From: Streptomyces buecherae
GTDB taxonomy: Bacteria > Actinomycetota > Actinomycetes > Streptomycetales > Streptomycetaceae
Length of the DNA stretch: 64,000 nucleotides
Assembly (NCBI RefSeq): GCF_014295035.1
Contig: NZ_CP060404.1
Location: 6,364,501-6,428,500, forward strand
Direction of reading: 5' to 3'
The first letter of the stretch is position 1. Each line of letters opens with the position of its first letter. Both the position numbers and the translations under genes were made by a program. A model generated the notes under the pieces. It made no database searches. It was not told where the DNA came from and saw only the letters and a program-made list of their open reading frames with translations. Below are positions 16,924 through 26,359 of the stretch, piece after piece.

Positions 16924-16976
16924 GCGGACCGATAGTCCGCTTGTGCTCGTCGGCAATATACGGACCGCCGGTCCGC
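16924..16976. promoter_or_regulatory. Two palindromes, probable TetR operators
   Basis: GCGGAC-CGATA-GTCCGC (16924-16940) and CGGAC-CGCCG-GTCCG (16962-16976, with a conserved C on the right flank) are two copies of the same palindrome in the divergent promoter of the SnoaL/NmrA operon and the TetR gene. Confidence 0.7.
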
Positions 16977-16995
16977 ATCGCAAGAGGAGGGTTTC

Positions 16996-17571
16996 GTGAC
17001 CGTACGGAGGGAGCGCGCGGACGCCGCGCGCAACCGCGAGGCCGTGTTGGCGGCGGCCGACGCGCTGTTCGCCCGCAGCGAGCGCCCGCGCGGCGTCTCG
17101 ATGGACGACGTGGCGGCGGCGGCCGGGGTCGGCAAGGGAACCCTCTTCCGACGGTTCGGGGATCGGACGGGGCTGATCCGCGCCCTGGTCGAGGCCCGGA
17201 TCGAGCCGCTGCGACAGGCCGTGGAGGCCGGGCCGCCGCCGCTCGGCCCGGGTGGCGCGCCCCGGGAGCGCGCCCTGGCGCTGCTCGACGCCGTGCTGGA
17301 GTTCAAGCTCGCCAACCGGCACCTGACGCTGGCCCTGGAGGACGCCGGCGGCGGCAGCCCGTACCAGGCCGGGCACTACGTCGGGTGGCACGCGACCCTC
17401 CGCGACGTGCTGCGGGACCTGCCCGACGTGCCGGACGCCGACTACGCCGCCCACGTCCTGCTGGCCGCGACCCGGGCCGACCTCGTGGAACACCTGGTGG
17501 GGGTCGAGGGGTTGACGGGGGATGAGGTGCGGCGGCGGTTGGCGGACCTCGCGTCCGCGATGCTCGGTTAG
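16996..17571 (+). CDS. TetR-family regulator
   Basis: GTG at 16996 follows AGGAGGG. The 191-residue product has the TetR helix-turn-helix (AVLAAADALFARSERPRGVS, MDDVAAAAGVGKGTLFRRFG) and an all-helical C-terminal ligand domain. It is divergent from the SnoaL-NmrA operon and two matching palindromes lie between them, so it very likely represses that operon and itself. Confidence 0.9.
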   Translation: MTVRRERADAARNREAVLAAADALFARSERPRGVSMDDVAAAAGVGKGTLFRRFGDRTGLIRALVEARIEPLRQAVEAGPPPLGPGGAPRERALALLDAVLEFKLANRHLTLALEDAGGGSPYQAGHYVGWHATLRDVLRDLPDVPDADYAAHVLLAATRADLVEHLVGVEGLTGDEVRRRLADLASAMLG

Positions 17572-17580
17572 CGAGGCGGC

Positions 17581-17612
17581 GGCGCCCCGCCCGCCGGACG
17601 CTGTGGGGCGCC
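17581..17612 (+). terminator. Hairpin after TetR gene
   Basis: GGCGCCCC (17581-17588) pairs with GGGGCGCC (17605-17612), starting 10 bp past the stop. Confidence 0.5.
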
Positions 17613-19663
17613 CCAGGGTGGCCCGGTGGTGTCTTCGGTGCTGGTGTCACTTCCGTGGGGTTGCCGGGCCGCGCCACCCCGGGCATTGCGCGCTTTCGGG
17701 ACGCTCGCATTCCCTGTCGCGCGCGGTGGGAGTTCGGCGCGGGGGATGGCGTCCGGGCACCTTGGCTCGTCGGGTGCGTGAATGGCGGAAAGGCCGTTGC
17801 CGTACGGGATCTGGCGTACGATCAGGGGCGCGGTGATATGCGCGACGCGGTGAAGTCCGGGTAAGACGCCATGAGTTCGGGGCGGCGCCCATGGGGGCGG
17901 TTCGTGCTGGGTGCGCGTCGTGTGCTGGGTTGGAAATACGGGCCGGAGAATGGGCCGGTGCGGCGTGGCCGCTTCGCGGGCTTCCCCGTCCGGCGTCGCC
18001 CGTAACGCGTCAGCCGGAATTCACGAAATGTGCCGGGGAAACCGGGGTTTCTGGGGTGCCTGGTGGGTGTTGCGAGGGGTTGGCGGCGATAGCGCATTTC
18101 GCCGCACCAGGGTTGCTGGCGCCGCGCATTCTGCCGCCCGGCTCCCGTTTACGGACCGGTAATGACGGGCCGTGAGGAAAGGCCCGGTGCATACCCGGCC
18201 AATCGGTGCGGATTTCGCGCGCGCGGTGTGCCCGCCGGTGCTGCGGGTCGAGGCCCCGGAGCCAGCCGCGTGACCGGGGTGGGTCGGCGCCGGCCCGCGA
18301 CGGGTGTTCCGACGTGGTCGCCGGGCGCCCGAGGCGTGGCATGTGCCCTGGTGGGGCGGCGGGTGCCGGGCGTGGCGGGCCGGTCGGTGGCTCGGTGCGG
18401 GGCGGCCCGCGCGACCTGGCCGGTGGTCGGGGGCGGCGTATTTCGCGACGGCGGGCACCGGCCAGTCGTCGGTACGGGCCGCGCGCGGGCCTGCCGGATG
18501 CCGGCGCTGTGCCGATGCTCACACCAGTGGCCGCCGAGGGATGGCAGTCATATGGCGCGGCAATGAACAAGGCGTTGATCGGCGCGAAGGGGGAACGGCG
18601 CCTCGGAATCACCATGGAAATCCGGCCGGGTCCTATGCCATGATTCACCGGCGCGACGCACTGGATGCGACCCAACTGGCCACGTAGCTACTGGGATCGC
18701 TGGGAAAACTCGTCAGCATGAGACATGGAGGGTCCAGGGATGCGTGTCGCCGCACCGAGCGGTCACCGTTCTCATTTCTCTCTTCCACTATCCCGCGCGA
18801 GGGTCGGCGCCGCCGCCCGTAGCGCGGATCGAGCGGGCGAATCCGCCACTTCCGTCGACGGTGGGAACCGCCCCGAACCGGGCGGTACGGGCGTGCGCGG
18901 CAAGCGCGTCCCGCATTTCTGTCAGTCGTTTCGTTCGCCCAATGACAAGGCCGCCGAAGACAACGGCAAATTCCTGCTAGTCACCCGATCCCGGTGGTGC
19001 TACTGCGCTGATTCGCGGCGCGCCGTACGGTCAGCCCCATGAGCACCCGGCCACCTCGTCCGCGGTTAGCGGCCCGCACCCGGGCGGTAAGCGGTGGATC
19101 GCCCCGTCCCCGGTGCGGCACGGGGTCGGCCCCCGGCCGGGTGCGCACGACTCGCCCGCGCACCGCGCAGCTCGCTACCACCGCAGGACCGCTCGCGACG
19201 CCCGCCGGGCCGCTCGGGAGACCCGGCACGCCCGTGGCACCGGCCGTCACGCCACCCGTGGCAACGCTGTCGCGGGCCGCCCCGCCGGCGCGTACCACCG
19301 CGCGGTTCCGTGGCGCCCCCGGCCGAGTGGGCGCACCTACCCAGGTGGCCGCGCGCGCCGCCATCCCGTACGCCACCGCCTCTCCCACCACCGCCTCACC
19401 CACCACCATCCCGTCCGCCGTCGGGCGCCTCGCCGCCCCGACCCGCCGCCGCCGGCCCGCACCGGGCGAGCCGTGGCGGCGCTCGACACCCGATGCCCGC
19501 GCCGCGACCGCGGCGGGCGCCCAGCGCCGCGGCCCGGTGCCCGGCCCCACGCCGGACCCACTGGCCGGCCGAGCCCCACCCCGGTGAGCCCGCGGGGCCC
19601 ACTCGCCCCGCGAGTCGTCGGTGGGAACCATGCGCGATGTGACAACGCAACACGGGGGAAGAC
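17613..19663. other. 2-kb region without a convincing gene, upstream of the SARP gene
   Basis: Short open frames occur on both strands but are arginine/proline-rich or change composition along their length, lack ribosome binding sites and show no family motif. Composition varies: a relatively AT-richer part near 18,500-19,030 and a very GC-rich part from 19,040. A 14-bp palindrome GAAACC-GG-GGTTTC lies at 18038-18051. A GGGGGAAG site precedes the SARP start. A long leader, a non-coding RNA or decayed genes are possible. Confidence 0.4.
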
Positions 19664-21679
19664 ATGAAGGACGGCGCGTTGCCCTATGCGGGCACACCCG
19701 ATACCGAGCCGACGGCCCTGCGCATCGGGGTGCTCGGACCGATGGAGGTCAGAGAGCGGGGCGAGAGCCGCACGCCATCGGCGCCCATGGCCCGGCGCGC
19801 CCTGGCCGTGCTGCTCATCCACGCCAACCGGCTGGTCACGACGTCCGCGCTGATCGAGGAGTTGTGGGAGGACGAGCCGCCACGGCTCGCCCGCAAGACC
19901 GTACAGACCTACGTCTACCAGCTCCGCCGGGCGCTACAGAGCGCGTCGGGCCCCACCAACCGGCTGGAGACGTGCCCCAACGGCTACCGGATCAACCTGC
20001 TGGTGGACGAGCTGGACCTGTGGGAGTTCGAGCGCCGGGTCACCCAGGCGCGGCGGGCCCTCGGCAAGGGGGACGCGCTGAACGTGGTGGCCACGCTGCG
20101 CTCCGCGCTGGCGCTGTGGCGCGGCGACCCGTTCGCCGGCCTTGAGGCGGGGCCCGTGCTCGCGGCCAGGATCACGCAGATCTCCGAGGCCCGGATCAGC
20201 GCCCTGGAACTGCGCATCGAGGCCGAGCTGCAACTCGGCCGGCACCGCAGCCTGCTGGGCGAACTGCGGCAGCTCACCGCGGCGCACCCGGTGCACGAGG
20301 AGTTCACGGCGCAGCTCATGCGCGCCGCCTACCGGGCCGACCAGCGCAGCATGGCGCTCGACGCGTTCAGCCGGCTGCGCCGCAACCTCGTCGAGGACCT
20401 GGGGATCGACCCGTCGGAGCGGTTGCAGAAGCTCCAGTGGGACGTGCTCAACGAGACCCTCGAACTGGACCAGCCCGCGGTGCGCGCCGAGCCGGTGGTG
20501 CTGACCGCGCCCACCGGTGCCGCACAGCCCGAGCCGGCCCCGCTGTCGCCGGCCGTGCCCGCGCCGGCCGCCACCCTCGCGGCCCACCCGGTGGCGGCTC
20601 ACCGACCACCGGCCCAACTCCCGGTGGACACCGCCGACTTCACCGGGCGCCGCGCCGAGTTGGCGCGCTTGGAGGAGTTGGCGCAGCCGGCCGCCGGCGC
20701 GCGCTCCGCGCCCCGTATCGTCACCGTGCTCGGCGGCGCCGGCGCCGGCAAGACCGCGCTGGCCGTGCACGCCGCGCACCGGCTGCGCGAACTCTTCCCC
20801 GACGGGCAGTTGTACGCGCGGCTGCACGACGACGACGACCGTCCGGTGCGCCCCGCGTGCGTGCTGCGCGCGCTCCTGCGCGACCTGGGGCACCCGGTGG
20901 TCGACCTGCCCGACGACACCGAGGAACTGGGGCGCATCTTCCGCAACTGGAGCGCGGAGCGGCGGCTGCTGGTCCTGCTCGACGACGCCACGTCGGCCGA
21001 CCAGGTGGCGCCGCTGCTGCCGGGCGGCCCGGGCAGCACGGTGCTGGTCACCTCCCGGGTGCGGCTGCCGGGCCTGCCGGGCGCGGCCACCGTGGAACTC
21101 GGCCCGATGGAGACCGACGAGGCGGCCGAGCTGTTCGCGTCGCTGGCCGGCCGCCACCGGGTCGGCGCGGACTCGGCGGTGGCCCGCCAGGTGGTGCGGC
21201 TGACCGGCAACCTGCCGCTCGCGGTGCGCGCCGCGGGCGAGAAGCTGGCGGCGCGGCCCATGTGGTCGGTCACCGACCTCGCCGCGCGGCTGGCCGAGGA
21301 GGACCACCGCATCGCCCAGTTGCGTACCGGTTCCTTCGATGTCCTGGCCCGCCTTGCCAGCGCTTGCGCGCGCCTTGACCAGACCGCGTACGAGGCGCTG
21401 ACGCTGCTGTCGGCCGCCGGCGGCGAGCCGTTCACCATCGCGCGCGCCGCGACGCTGCTCGGCGTGGACGCCTGGAGTGCGGAGATGCTGGTCGGACAGC
21501 TTCTCGACCACTGCGTGGCGGAGATGTGGCGCGAGGGCCCGGACGCCGTGCCACTGTTCCGTATCCCCGTGTTGATCCGGCTGTCCGTGCCCGTACACGC
21601 GCCGGCGACCGCCGCGTTGCACGTCCTGCCCGGAGCGCGCGAGCGAGCCGTGCCGGCCGCGGCGGGCACCTCCGCGTAA
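19664..21679 (+). CDS. SARP-family pathway activator with NB-ARC ATPase domain
   Basis: A 671-residue protein. Residues about 20-115 form the OmpR-like winged helix (LRIGVLGPMEVRERG, ARRALAVLLIHANRLVTTSA, KTVQTYVYQLRRAL), followed by the BTAD domain (about 120-265, with DLWEFERRV and YRADQRSMALDAFSRLRRNL). After an Ala/Pro linker comes an NB-ARC module with P-loop GGAGAGKTALA (near 360), Walker B LLVLLDDATS and GLPL-like GNLPLAVR. It is shorter than AfsR because it lacks the C-terminal TPR region. SARPs bind direct repeats in promoters of antibiotic clusters and recruit RNA polymerase. As first gene of the plus-strand arm it is the likely cluster activator. Confidence 0.9.
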   Translation: MKDGALPYAGTPDTEPTALRIGVLGPMEVRERGESRTPSAPMARRALAVLLIHANRLVTTSALIEELWEDEPPRLARKTVQTYVYQLRRALQSASGPTNRLETCPNGYRINLLVDELDLWEFERRVTQARRALGKGDALNVVATLRSALALWRGDPFAGLEAGPVLAARITQISEARISALELRIEAELQLGRHRSLLGELRQLTAAHPVHEEFTAQLMRAAYRADQRSMALDAFSRLRRNLVEDLGIDPSERLQKLQWDVLNETLELDQPAVRAEPVVLTAPTGAAQPEPAPLSPAVPAPAATLAAHPVAAHRPPAQLPVDTADFTGRRAELARLEELAQPAAGARSAPRIVTVLGGAGAGKTALAVHAAHRLRELFPDGQLYARLHDDDDRPVRPACVLRALLRDLGHPVVDLPDDTEELGRIFRNWSAERRLLVLLDDATSADQVAPLLPGGPGSTVLVTSRVRLPGLPGAATVELGPMETDEAAELFASLAGRHRVGADSAVARQVVRLTGNLPLAVRAAGEKLAARPMWSVTDLAARLAEEDHRIAQLRTGSFDVLARLASACARLDQTAYEALTLLSAAGGEPFTIARAATLLGVDAWSAEMLVGQLLDHCVAEMWREGPDAVPLFRIPVLIRLSVPVHAPATAALHVLPGARERAVPAAAGTSA

Positions 21680-21860
21680 GTCAACCCCCGTTCCCTGGGC
21701 ACCCCTTTTCCACGCCTTGAACGCGCCTTGGCCGCCGGCCAGCAGGATCGTTCCCGGAGCGTTCGAACAACGCTCCGACATGCCTCCCCACCGGCCGTGC
21801 GCCGACCGCGACGAAGCGGCGAGCCCACGGTCGGCGGGCGAAGCAGACAGGGGGTGCCCC

Positions 21861-22046
21861 ATGGGACACAGCGGATGGCCGCTGGTGCCCGCAGGGCTTG
21901 ACGTGGAGGTCGTCGCAGCGGGCCATGGTGACATCAGCGGATGTCGCTTCGAGGTGCACTGCGCGGCCGAGCGCGCCGCGGACCCGGGACCGCACGCCGG
22001 GGTCGGCACCGACCCGGCCCACGGCGGTCGGGAGTCCCGCCGCTGA
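21861..22046 (+). CDS. Possible small protein (61 aa)
   Basis: An ATG at 21861 preceded by a GGGGG tract opens a 61-residue frame (MGHSGWPLVPAGLDVEVVA...) between the SARP gene and the alpha/beta hydrolase gene. No family is recognised and the C-terminal half is histidine/glycine-rich. It may only be a leader read by chance; the rest of the 450-bp gap shows nothing else. Confidence 0.25.
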   Translation: MGHSGWPLVPAGLDVEVVAAGHGDISGCRFEVHCAAERAADPGPHAGVGTDPAHGGRESRR

Positions 22047-22131
22047 CGGCCACGACCCCGCCCAGGCCCACCACGCCGAGCGCACCTACGCACCCGCGCA
22101 GTCGTGCGATGACAACGGAGGACGAACCAAC

Positions 22132-23007
22132 ATGGCAGACCTGGAGTTCGGACAACTCGACGTCCGGTACGCCGACCACGAGACGCTGGCGCTCGGCGGC
22201 GGTGTGGAGCTGAGCTACGAGGTGCGCGGCGAGGGCCCCGCCGTCGTCATGCTCAACAACTTCGCCATGGTGAGCCCCTTCTGGCACGGCTTCACCACCC
22301 AGTTGGAGGGCGACTTCCAGCTCATCAACTACGACCTGCGCAACCAGGGCAACTCCAAGCCCGGCCCGGAGAAAGTCCGCTTCGTGGACCACGTCGAGGA
22401 CCTCAAGGCCCTCCTCGACCACCTCAAGGTGGACAGGACGTACCTGATCGGCACCTCGATCTCCACCCTCATCGTGCGCGACTTCGCGCTCAGGTACCCC
22501 GAGCGCGTCGCCGGCCTGGTCCTGGTCGGCCCGGCGTTCTCGCCCAACGGCGGCCTGCGCCGCGAGCTGGTCACCCGCTCCTGGGTGGCGAGCCTGGACT
22601 CGGGCGGCATCCCGCAGTTCTTCAACCACCTGTACGCCATGTCCTTCTGCGACCAGACCATCAACGGCGGCGGCCTGCCCGCCTACCTGGCGCTGCGCGA
22701 CAGCTTCGCCTCGCTGTTCACCGCCGAGGGCATCAAGGAGAACTTCCTCGCCTCCCTCGAACTGGACGACAATCCCGAGCTGCTGTCCCGGATCACCGCG
22801 CCCACCCTGCTCATCCTCGGCGACGGCGACTTCTCCTGGAGCGAGTCGGTCGTCGAGGACGCGCTGGCCCGCATCCCGGGTTCGCGCGCCGTGACGTTGG
22901 CCCGCGCCGGCCACGTGCCCTTCTTCGACGACCCGGACGGCTTCCAGAAGGCCACCGGCGAGTTCCTGCGCGAACTGGTGGCGGCCGGCCAGCACGTTCC
23001 GGCCTGA
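22132..23007 (+). CDS. Alpha/beta hydrolase in the biosynthetic arm
   Basis: ATG 22132 gives 291 residues; GGAGGA lies about 10 nt upstream. The fold is classic: VVMLNNFAMVSPFW oxyanion strand, NYDLRNQGNS, nucleophile elbow LIGTSISTLI (Ser near residue 107, with the last elbow position Ser instead of Gly), acid in ILGDGDFSWSE and histidine in RAGHVPFFDDP. It belongs to the peroxidase/esterase-like group of soluble hydrolases. In this context it could release a carrier-bound intermediate or cleave an ester/amide. The specific role is unknown. Confidence 0.75.
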   Translation: MADLEFGQLDVRYADHETLALGGGVELSYEVRGEGPAVVMLNNFAMVSPFWHGFTTQLEGDFQLINYDLRNQGNSKPGPEKVRFVDHVEDLKALLDHLKVDRTYLIGTSISTLIVRDFALRYPERVAGLVLVGPAFSPNGGLRRELVTRSWVASLDSGGIPQFFNHLYAMSFCDQTINGGGLPAYLALRDSFASLFTAEGIKENFLASLELDDNPELLSRITAPTLLILGDGDFSWSESVVEDALARIPGSRAVTLARAGHVPFFDDPDGFQKATGEFLRELVAAGQHVPA

Positions 23008-23192
23008 TCCACCACCCGGCGGGGGAGCGGGCCGGCGCGAACCGCCCGACCGCCCGGCGCGCGTCGGCCGCCACCCCGTGCCGGCGCGCCCCCGAGGCCC
23101 GCCCCCGCCGCACCCACGCGACCGACCGACAGTCACCGCCGCCGCGGCGAGCGGACTGACCGCGCTGTCACCATCCCCTGGGAGAAGCACTG

Positions 23193-24356
23193 ATGACGAT
23201 CCGTCTGCTGACCGGGGCCACCGGCTTTGTCGGCGGCACCGTGGTCCTGGAACTGCTGGAGCGCACCGAGGGCGTCATCTACGCCATGGTGCGCGGCAGC
23301 GACGACGAGGTAGCAACCAAGCGCCTGCACGAGGCGCTGAACGGCCTGGCCGAGGGCTACGGACGCCCCGAGCTGGCCACCGCGATCGCCGAGCGCACCC
23401 GGGCCATCCGCGGCGACATGACCGTCGCCGGCGGCGGCGTCGACCTGGCCACCGCCCCCCGGATCGACGAGCTGTGGCACTGCGCGGCGTCCCTGCGGTA
23501 CGAGGAGGAGTACCGCGACGAGATCGAGGCGCAGAACATCGGCGGCACCCGCAACATCCTCCAACTCGCCCAGGACCTCGGCGCCACCACGTTCAACTAC
23601 GTCAGCACCTCCTACGTCGCCGGCGCCCGGCGCGGCCTGATCCGCGAGGTGCGCGCCACCGACACCTCGGTGGCCAACAACAGCTACGAGCGCTCCAAGA
23701 TCCAGGCCGAGGCGCTGGTCCTGGACGCCGCCGACCGGATGCGCGTCCGCGTGCTGCGCCCCAGCATCGTCATCGGGCACAGCGTCACCCGGCACGGCAT
23801 CAACTGGTCGGGCATGTACGGTTTCGCCCGACAGGTGCTGCTCTTCAAGCGCGTGGCCGGCCGCCGGCTCGGCGTCGAGATGCTGCCCGACACGCCGGTG
23901 CGGCTGCTGGCCGACCCCGAGTCGCGGCTGAACTTCGTACCGGTGGACATGGTGGCCCGCAACGCGGTCTCCATCGCGCTCTCCGACTCGCCGGAGACCT
24001 TCTTCCACCTGGCCAACTCCGAGCAGCCCACCACCAGCGACGTGATCACCACGGTGATGGACCTGGTCGGCCTGCCCAGCCCCATCTGGGCCTCGGACAC
24101 CACCGACTTCACGCCCGTGGACGACGTCTTCGACAAGGGCATGGACTTCTACCGCCCGCACATGAAGAACAGCAAGACGTTCGACCTGACGCACACCGAC
24201 GCCGTCTGCGGCGCGGACGCCTCGCGGGCTCCGATGGGCATCGATGACCTGGCCGAGTACGTCCTGTACTTCCTGCGCCAGCAGCGGGGGTTCGACGAGA
24301 GCGCCGGCCTCGGGCGCGTGGTCAAGCCCGCCACCGAGCGCCTGCGCGTGGCCTAG
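23193..24356 (+). CDS. Thioester-reductase-like NAD(P)-binding protein (NAD_binding_4)
   Basis: A stand-alone 387-residue extended SDR of the male-sterility/thioester reductase type. It has the GATGFVG dinucleotide motif at residue 8, WHCAASL, FNYVSTSYVAG (catalytic Ser/Thr) and the Tyr-x-x-x-Lys pair in NNSYERSK. Homologous domains at the ends of NRPSs and in carboxylic acid reductases reduce carrier-bound thioesters to aldehydes. The carrier protein and its ligase lie immediately downstream, so reduction of an acyl-ACP to an aldehyde (for hydrazone or imine formation) is a reasonable inference. Confidence 0.8.
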   Translation: MTIRLLTGATGFVGGTVVLELLERTEGVIYAMVRGSDDEVATKRLHEALNGLAEGYGRPELATAIAERTRAIRGDMTVAGGGVDLATAPRIDELWHCAASLRYEEEYRDEIEAQNIGGTRNILQLAQDLGATTFNYVSTSYVAGARRGLIREVRATDTSVANNSYERSKIQAEALVLDAADRMRVRVLRPSIVIGHSVTRHGINWSGMYGFARQVLLFKRVAGRRLGVEMLPDTPVRLLADPESRLNFVPVDMVARNAVSIALSDSPETFFHLANSEQPTTSDVITTVMDLVGLPSPIWASDTTDFTPVDDVFDKGMDFYRPHMKNSKTFDLTHTDAVCGADASRAPMGIDDLAEYVLYFLRQQRGFDESAGLGRVVKPATERLRVA

Positions 24357-24403
24357 GCCGCGGCGGTCGCGGCCCGCACCCGGCGGTCGCGACCGCCGCA
24401 CCT

Positions 24404-24456
24404 CCCGTACCGCCCGCACTTCCCCGTATCGCCCGCACTGTCCGTACCGACCGCAC
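24404..24456 (+). repeat. Three 19-nt direct repeats upstream of the ACP gene
   Basis: CCCGTACCGCCCGCACT (24404), CCCGTATCGCCCGCACT (24423) and TCCGTACCGACCGCACC (24441) recur every 18-19 bp, about 50-100 bp before the ACP start. Spaced direct repeats are the kind of target SARPs use, though their usual period is 11 or 22 bp. The tract is also C-rich and G-poor. Confidence 0.5.
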
Positions 24457-24502
24457 CACCCCGAGCCTGCCAGCACACGCGGGCAGTGAATGGAGGACCC
24501 CA

Positions 24503-24790
24503 ATGCACAGCCCGGAAGCAGTAGCGGAGAAGCTGCGCGCCCTGCTGGAGGACATAGTCGGCGGCGCTGTGCCGCTGGACGAGCCGGGTGCCCGCACGGT
24601 GCCGCTGTGGAACCTCGGCCTGACCTCGACCGGCTTCATGCGCCTGCTCGACGCCATCGACGAGACGTTCGGCGTCGAGTGGGACCTGCTGGACTCGGTC
24701 GACGCCGTCTCCTCGTTCGACAACCTGGTGGCGCACATCGCCGCCGAGCCCGACACCCGCGCGGCCGTGCGCGAGGGAGCCGACCAGTGA
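24503..24790 (+). CDS. Acyl/aryl carrier protein
   Basis: A free-standing 95-residue carrier protein. The phosphopantetheine site is the serine of LGLTSTGFMRLLDAID (near residue 40), where the usual LGxDS reads LGLTS. Acidic helices follow (ETFGVEWDLLDSVDAVSSFD). Its stop overlaps the GTG of the adenylating enzyme, so the pair is translationally coupled and that ligase most likely loads it. No PKS or NRPS module is nearby, so it probably presents one small acid for reduction, N-chemistry or amide transfer, as in the carrier-bound steps known for triacsin and azaserine hydrazines. Confidence 0.85.
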   Translation: MHSPEAVAEKLRALLEDIVGGAVPLDEPGARTVPLWNLGLTSTGFMRLLDAIDETFGVEWDLLDSVDAVSSFDNLVAHIAAEPDTRAAVREGADQ

Positions 24791-26337
24791 GCCGGCGCAC
24801 CATGGCGCTGGCCACCGCGCCCGCGGAGGCCGCACGCCGCCACCCGGGCGCCTCCCTCTACCTGGACCGCCCGCTCGACCTGTTCCCGGCCGCCGGCACC
24901 GAGCTGAGCTTCGTGGACTTCCGCGACCGCGTCGACCAGGCCGCGGGGCTGCTCGCCGCCGCCGGGGTCAGCGCCGGCGGCCGGGTCGTCATCGTCAAGC
25001 GGCCCAACTTCGACGTGCCGCTGCTCGCCTTCGCGTGCGCCCGGATCGGCGCCGTGCCCGTGCTGGTGCACGACGCGGTCGGGGCGGCCTCGCTCGGCGC
25101 CCTGGTGCGCACCGCCGAACCGGTCGCGATCGTCACCGACGCCGCCATCGAGGCCGGCGGCACCCTGGCCGAGGTGGCGGCCGACGCCGCGCCCCGCTGG
25201 TACGTCGGCGCCGCCGGCGCCCACGGCCGCTCGCTCGGCGACCTGAGCCCGGCCCCGCTGCCCGCGCTGGCCGTGCCGCCGCAGGACTCCCCGCAGTTGG
25301 TCACGCACAGCTCCGGCACCACCGGGGTGCCCAAGCTGGTCGTGCACTCCGTCAGGAGCTTCGCCGGGCACGCCAAGCCGCAGGTCATGATCGGCCGGGT
25401 GCTGCGCGTCAACGACCCGCTGCTGATGTGCCTGTCGCCGGTGCACGCGCGCAGCATGTCCGGCATGCTCGCCATCCTCGCCCTCGGCGTGCCGCTGGGC
25501 TTCATGGTCGACCCCGAGCCGGCCAACGCCGCCGCCATGATGGCCCGGGTCCGCCCCGGCCTCCTGGAGACCGTGCCCAACGTGTTCATCCGCTGGGAGG
25601 AGGTGGCCGAGCAGCGGCCCGAACTCTTCGCGGGCGTACGGATGTTCCTCAGCTCCTTCGACGCCGCCCACCCCAGGACCATCAACACGCTGCTGCGGGT
25701 CGCCAAGCCCAAGGCCCGCTACCTCCAGGCGTACGGCCAGTCCGAGACCGGCCCCGTCACCGTCAAACTGCACCGGCTCGGCGGCGGCTGCGAGGACGGC
25801 CGCTGCGTGGGCAAGCCGGTCTTCGGGCACACCAGGATTCGCATCAGCGACGAGAACGGCGACACCCACCTCGGCAAGCAGACCCCCGGCGCGATCTTCG
25901 CCCGCTCCGGCGGCATCACCCCCAGCTACATCGGCTACCCCGACCAGCGGAAGAACGGCTGGTGGGCGATGGGGGACTACGGGATGATCAGCAAGAAGGG
26001 CTGCCTGCACCTGTACGACCGGCTGGTGGACCGCGCCAGCGGCGTGGACAGCCTGCTGGCCACCGAGGACCACATCCTGGAGAGCATCCCGCAGCTCACC
26101 GAGGCCGTGCTGATCCCGGTCGAGGACGGGCCGCCGGTGCCGCTGGTGTGCACGCGCGGCGACCTGCCGCTCGACCCGGTGGCCTGGGCGGCGGCGACCA
26201 AGGAACTGCCGCCGCTGGCGGACCCGGTGCACTGCCGCTGGGACGACATCCCGCACACCGCCACGTGGAAGGTCAAGCGACTCGAGGTCGCGCGCCGGCT
26301 CGCCGCCGGCGAGCTGACCCGGCTCGCGGAACGGTAA
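24787..26337 (+). CDS. AMP-forming acid:ACP ligase
   Basis: GTG 24787 overlaps the ACP stop. The 516-residue class I adenylate-forming enzyme has the P-loop THSSGTTGVPK (near residue 177), the A5 motif LQAYGQSETGP, A7-like WWAMGDYG, A8 region RLVDRASGVDS (less canonical) and the catalytic lysine in TATWKVKR near the end. Genetic coupling to the ACP says it activates the acid loaded on that carrier. The acid is not readable from sequence; hydrazino acid, diaminobutyrate-derived acid and anthranilate are candidates. Confidence 0.85.
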   Translation: MSRRTMALATAPAEAARRHPGASLYLDRPLDLFPAAGTELSFVDFRDRVDQAAGLLAAAGVSAGGRVVIVKRPNFDVPLLAFACARIGAVPVLVHDAVGAASLGALVRTAEPVAIVTDAAIEAGGTLAEVAADAAPRWYVGAAGAHGRSLGDLSPAPLPALAVPPQDSPQLVTHSSGTTGVPKLVVHSVRSFAGHAKPQVMIGRVLRVNDPLLMCLSPVHARSMSGMLAILALGVPLGFMVDPEPANAAAMMARVRPGLLETVPNVFIRWEEVAEQRPELFAGVRMFLSSFDAAHPRTINTLLRVAKPKARYLQAYGQSETGPVTVKLHRLGGGCEDGRCVGKPVFGHTRIRISDENGDTHLGKQTPGAIFARSGGITPSYIGYPDQRKNGWWAMGDYGMISKKGCLHLYDRLVDRASGVDSLLATEDHILESIPQLTEAVLIPVEDGPPVPLVCTRGDLPLDPVAWAAATKELPPLADPVHCRWDDIPHTATWKVKRLEVARRLAAGELTRLAER

Positions 26338-26359
26338 AAGGCGACAAGGAGCCCGGAAG

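Noticed and set aside
19039..19587. 182-codon frame before the SARP gene
   Set aside because: Almost only Pro, Ala, Arg, Thr and Gly. All three frames are open because of very high GC, and there is no ribosome binding site.
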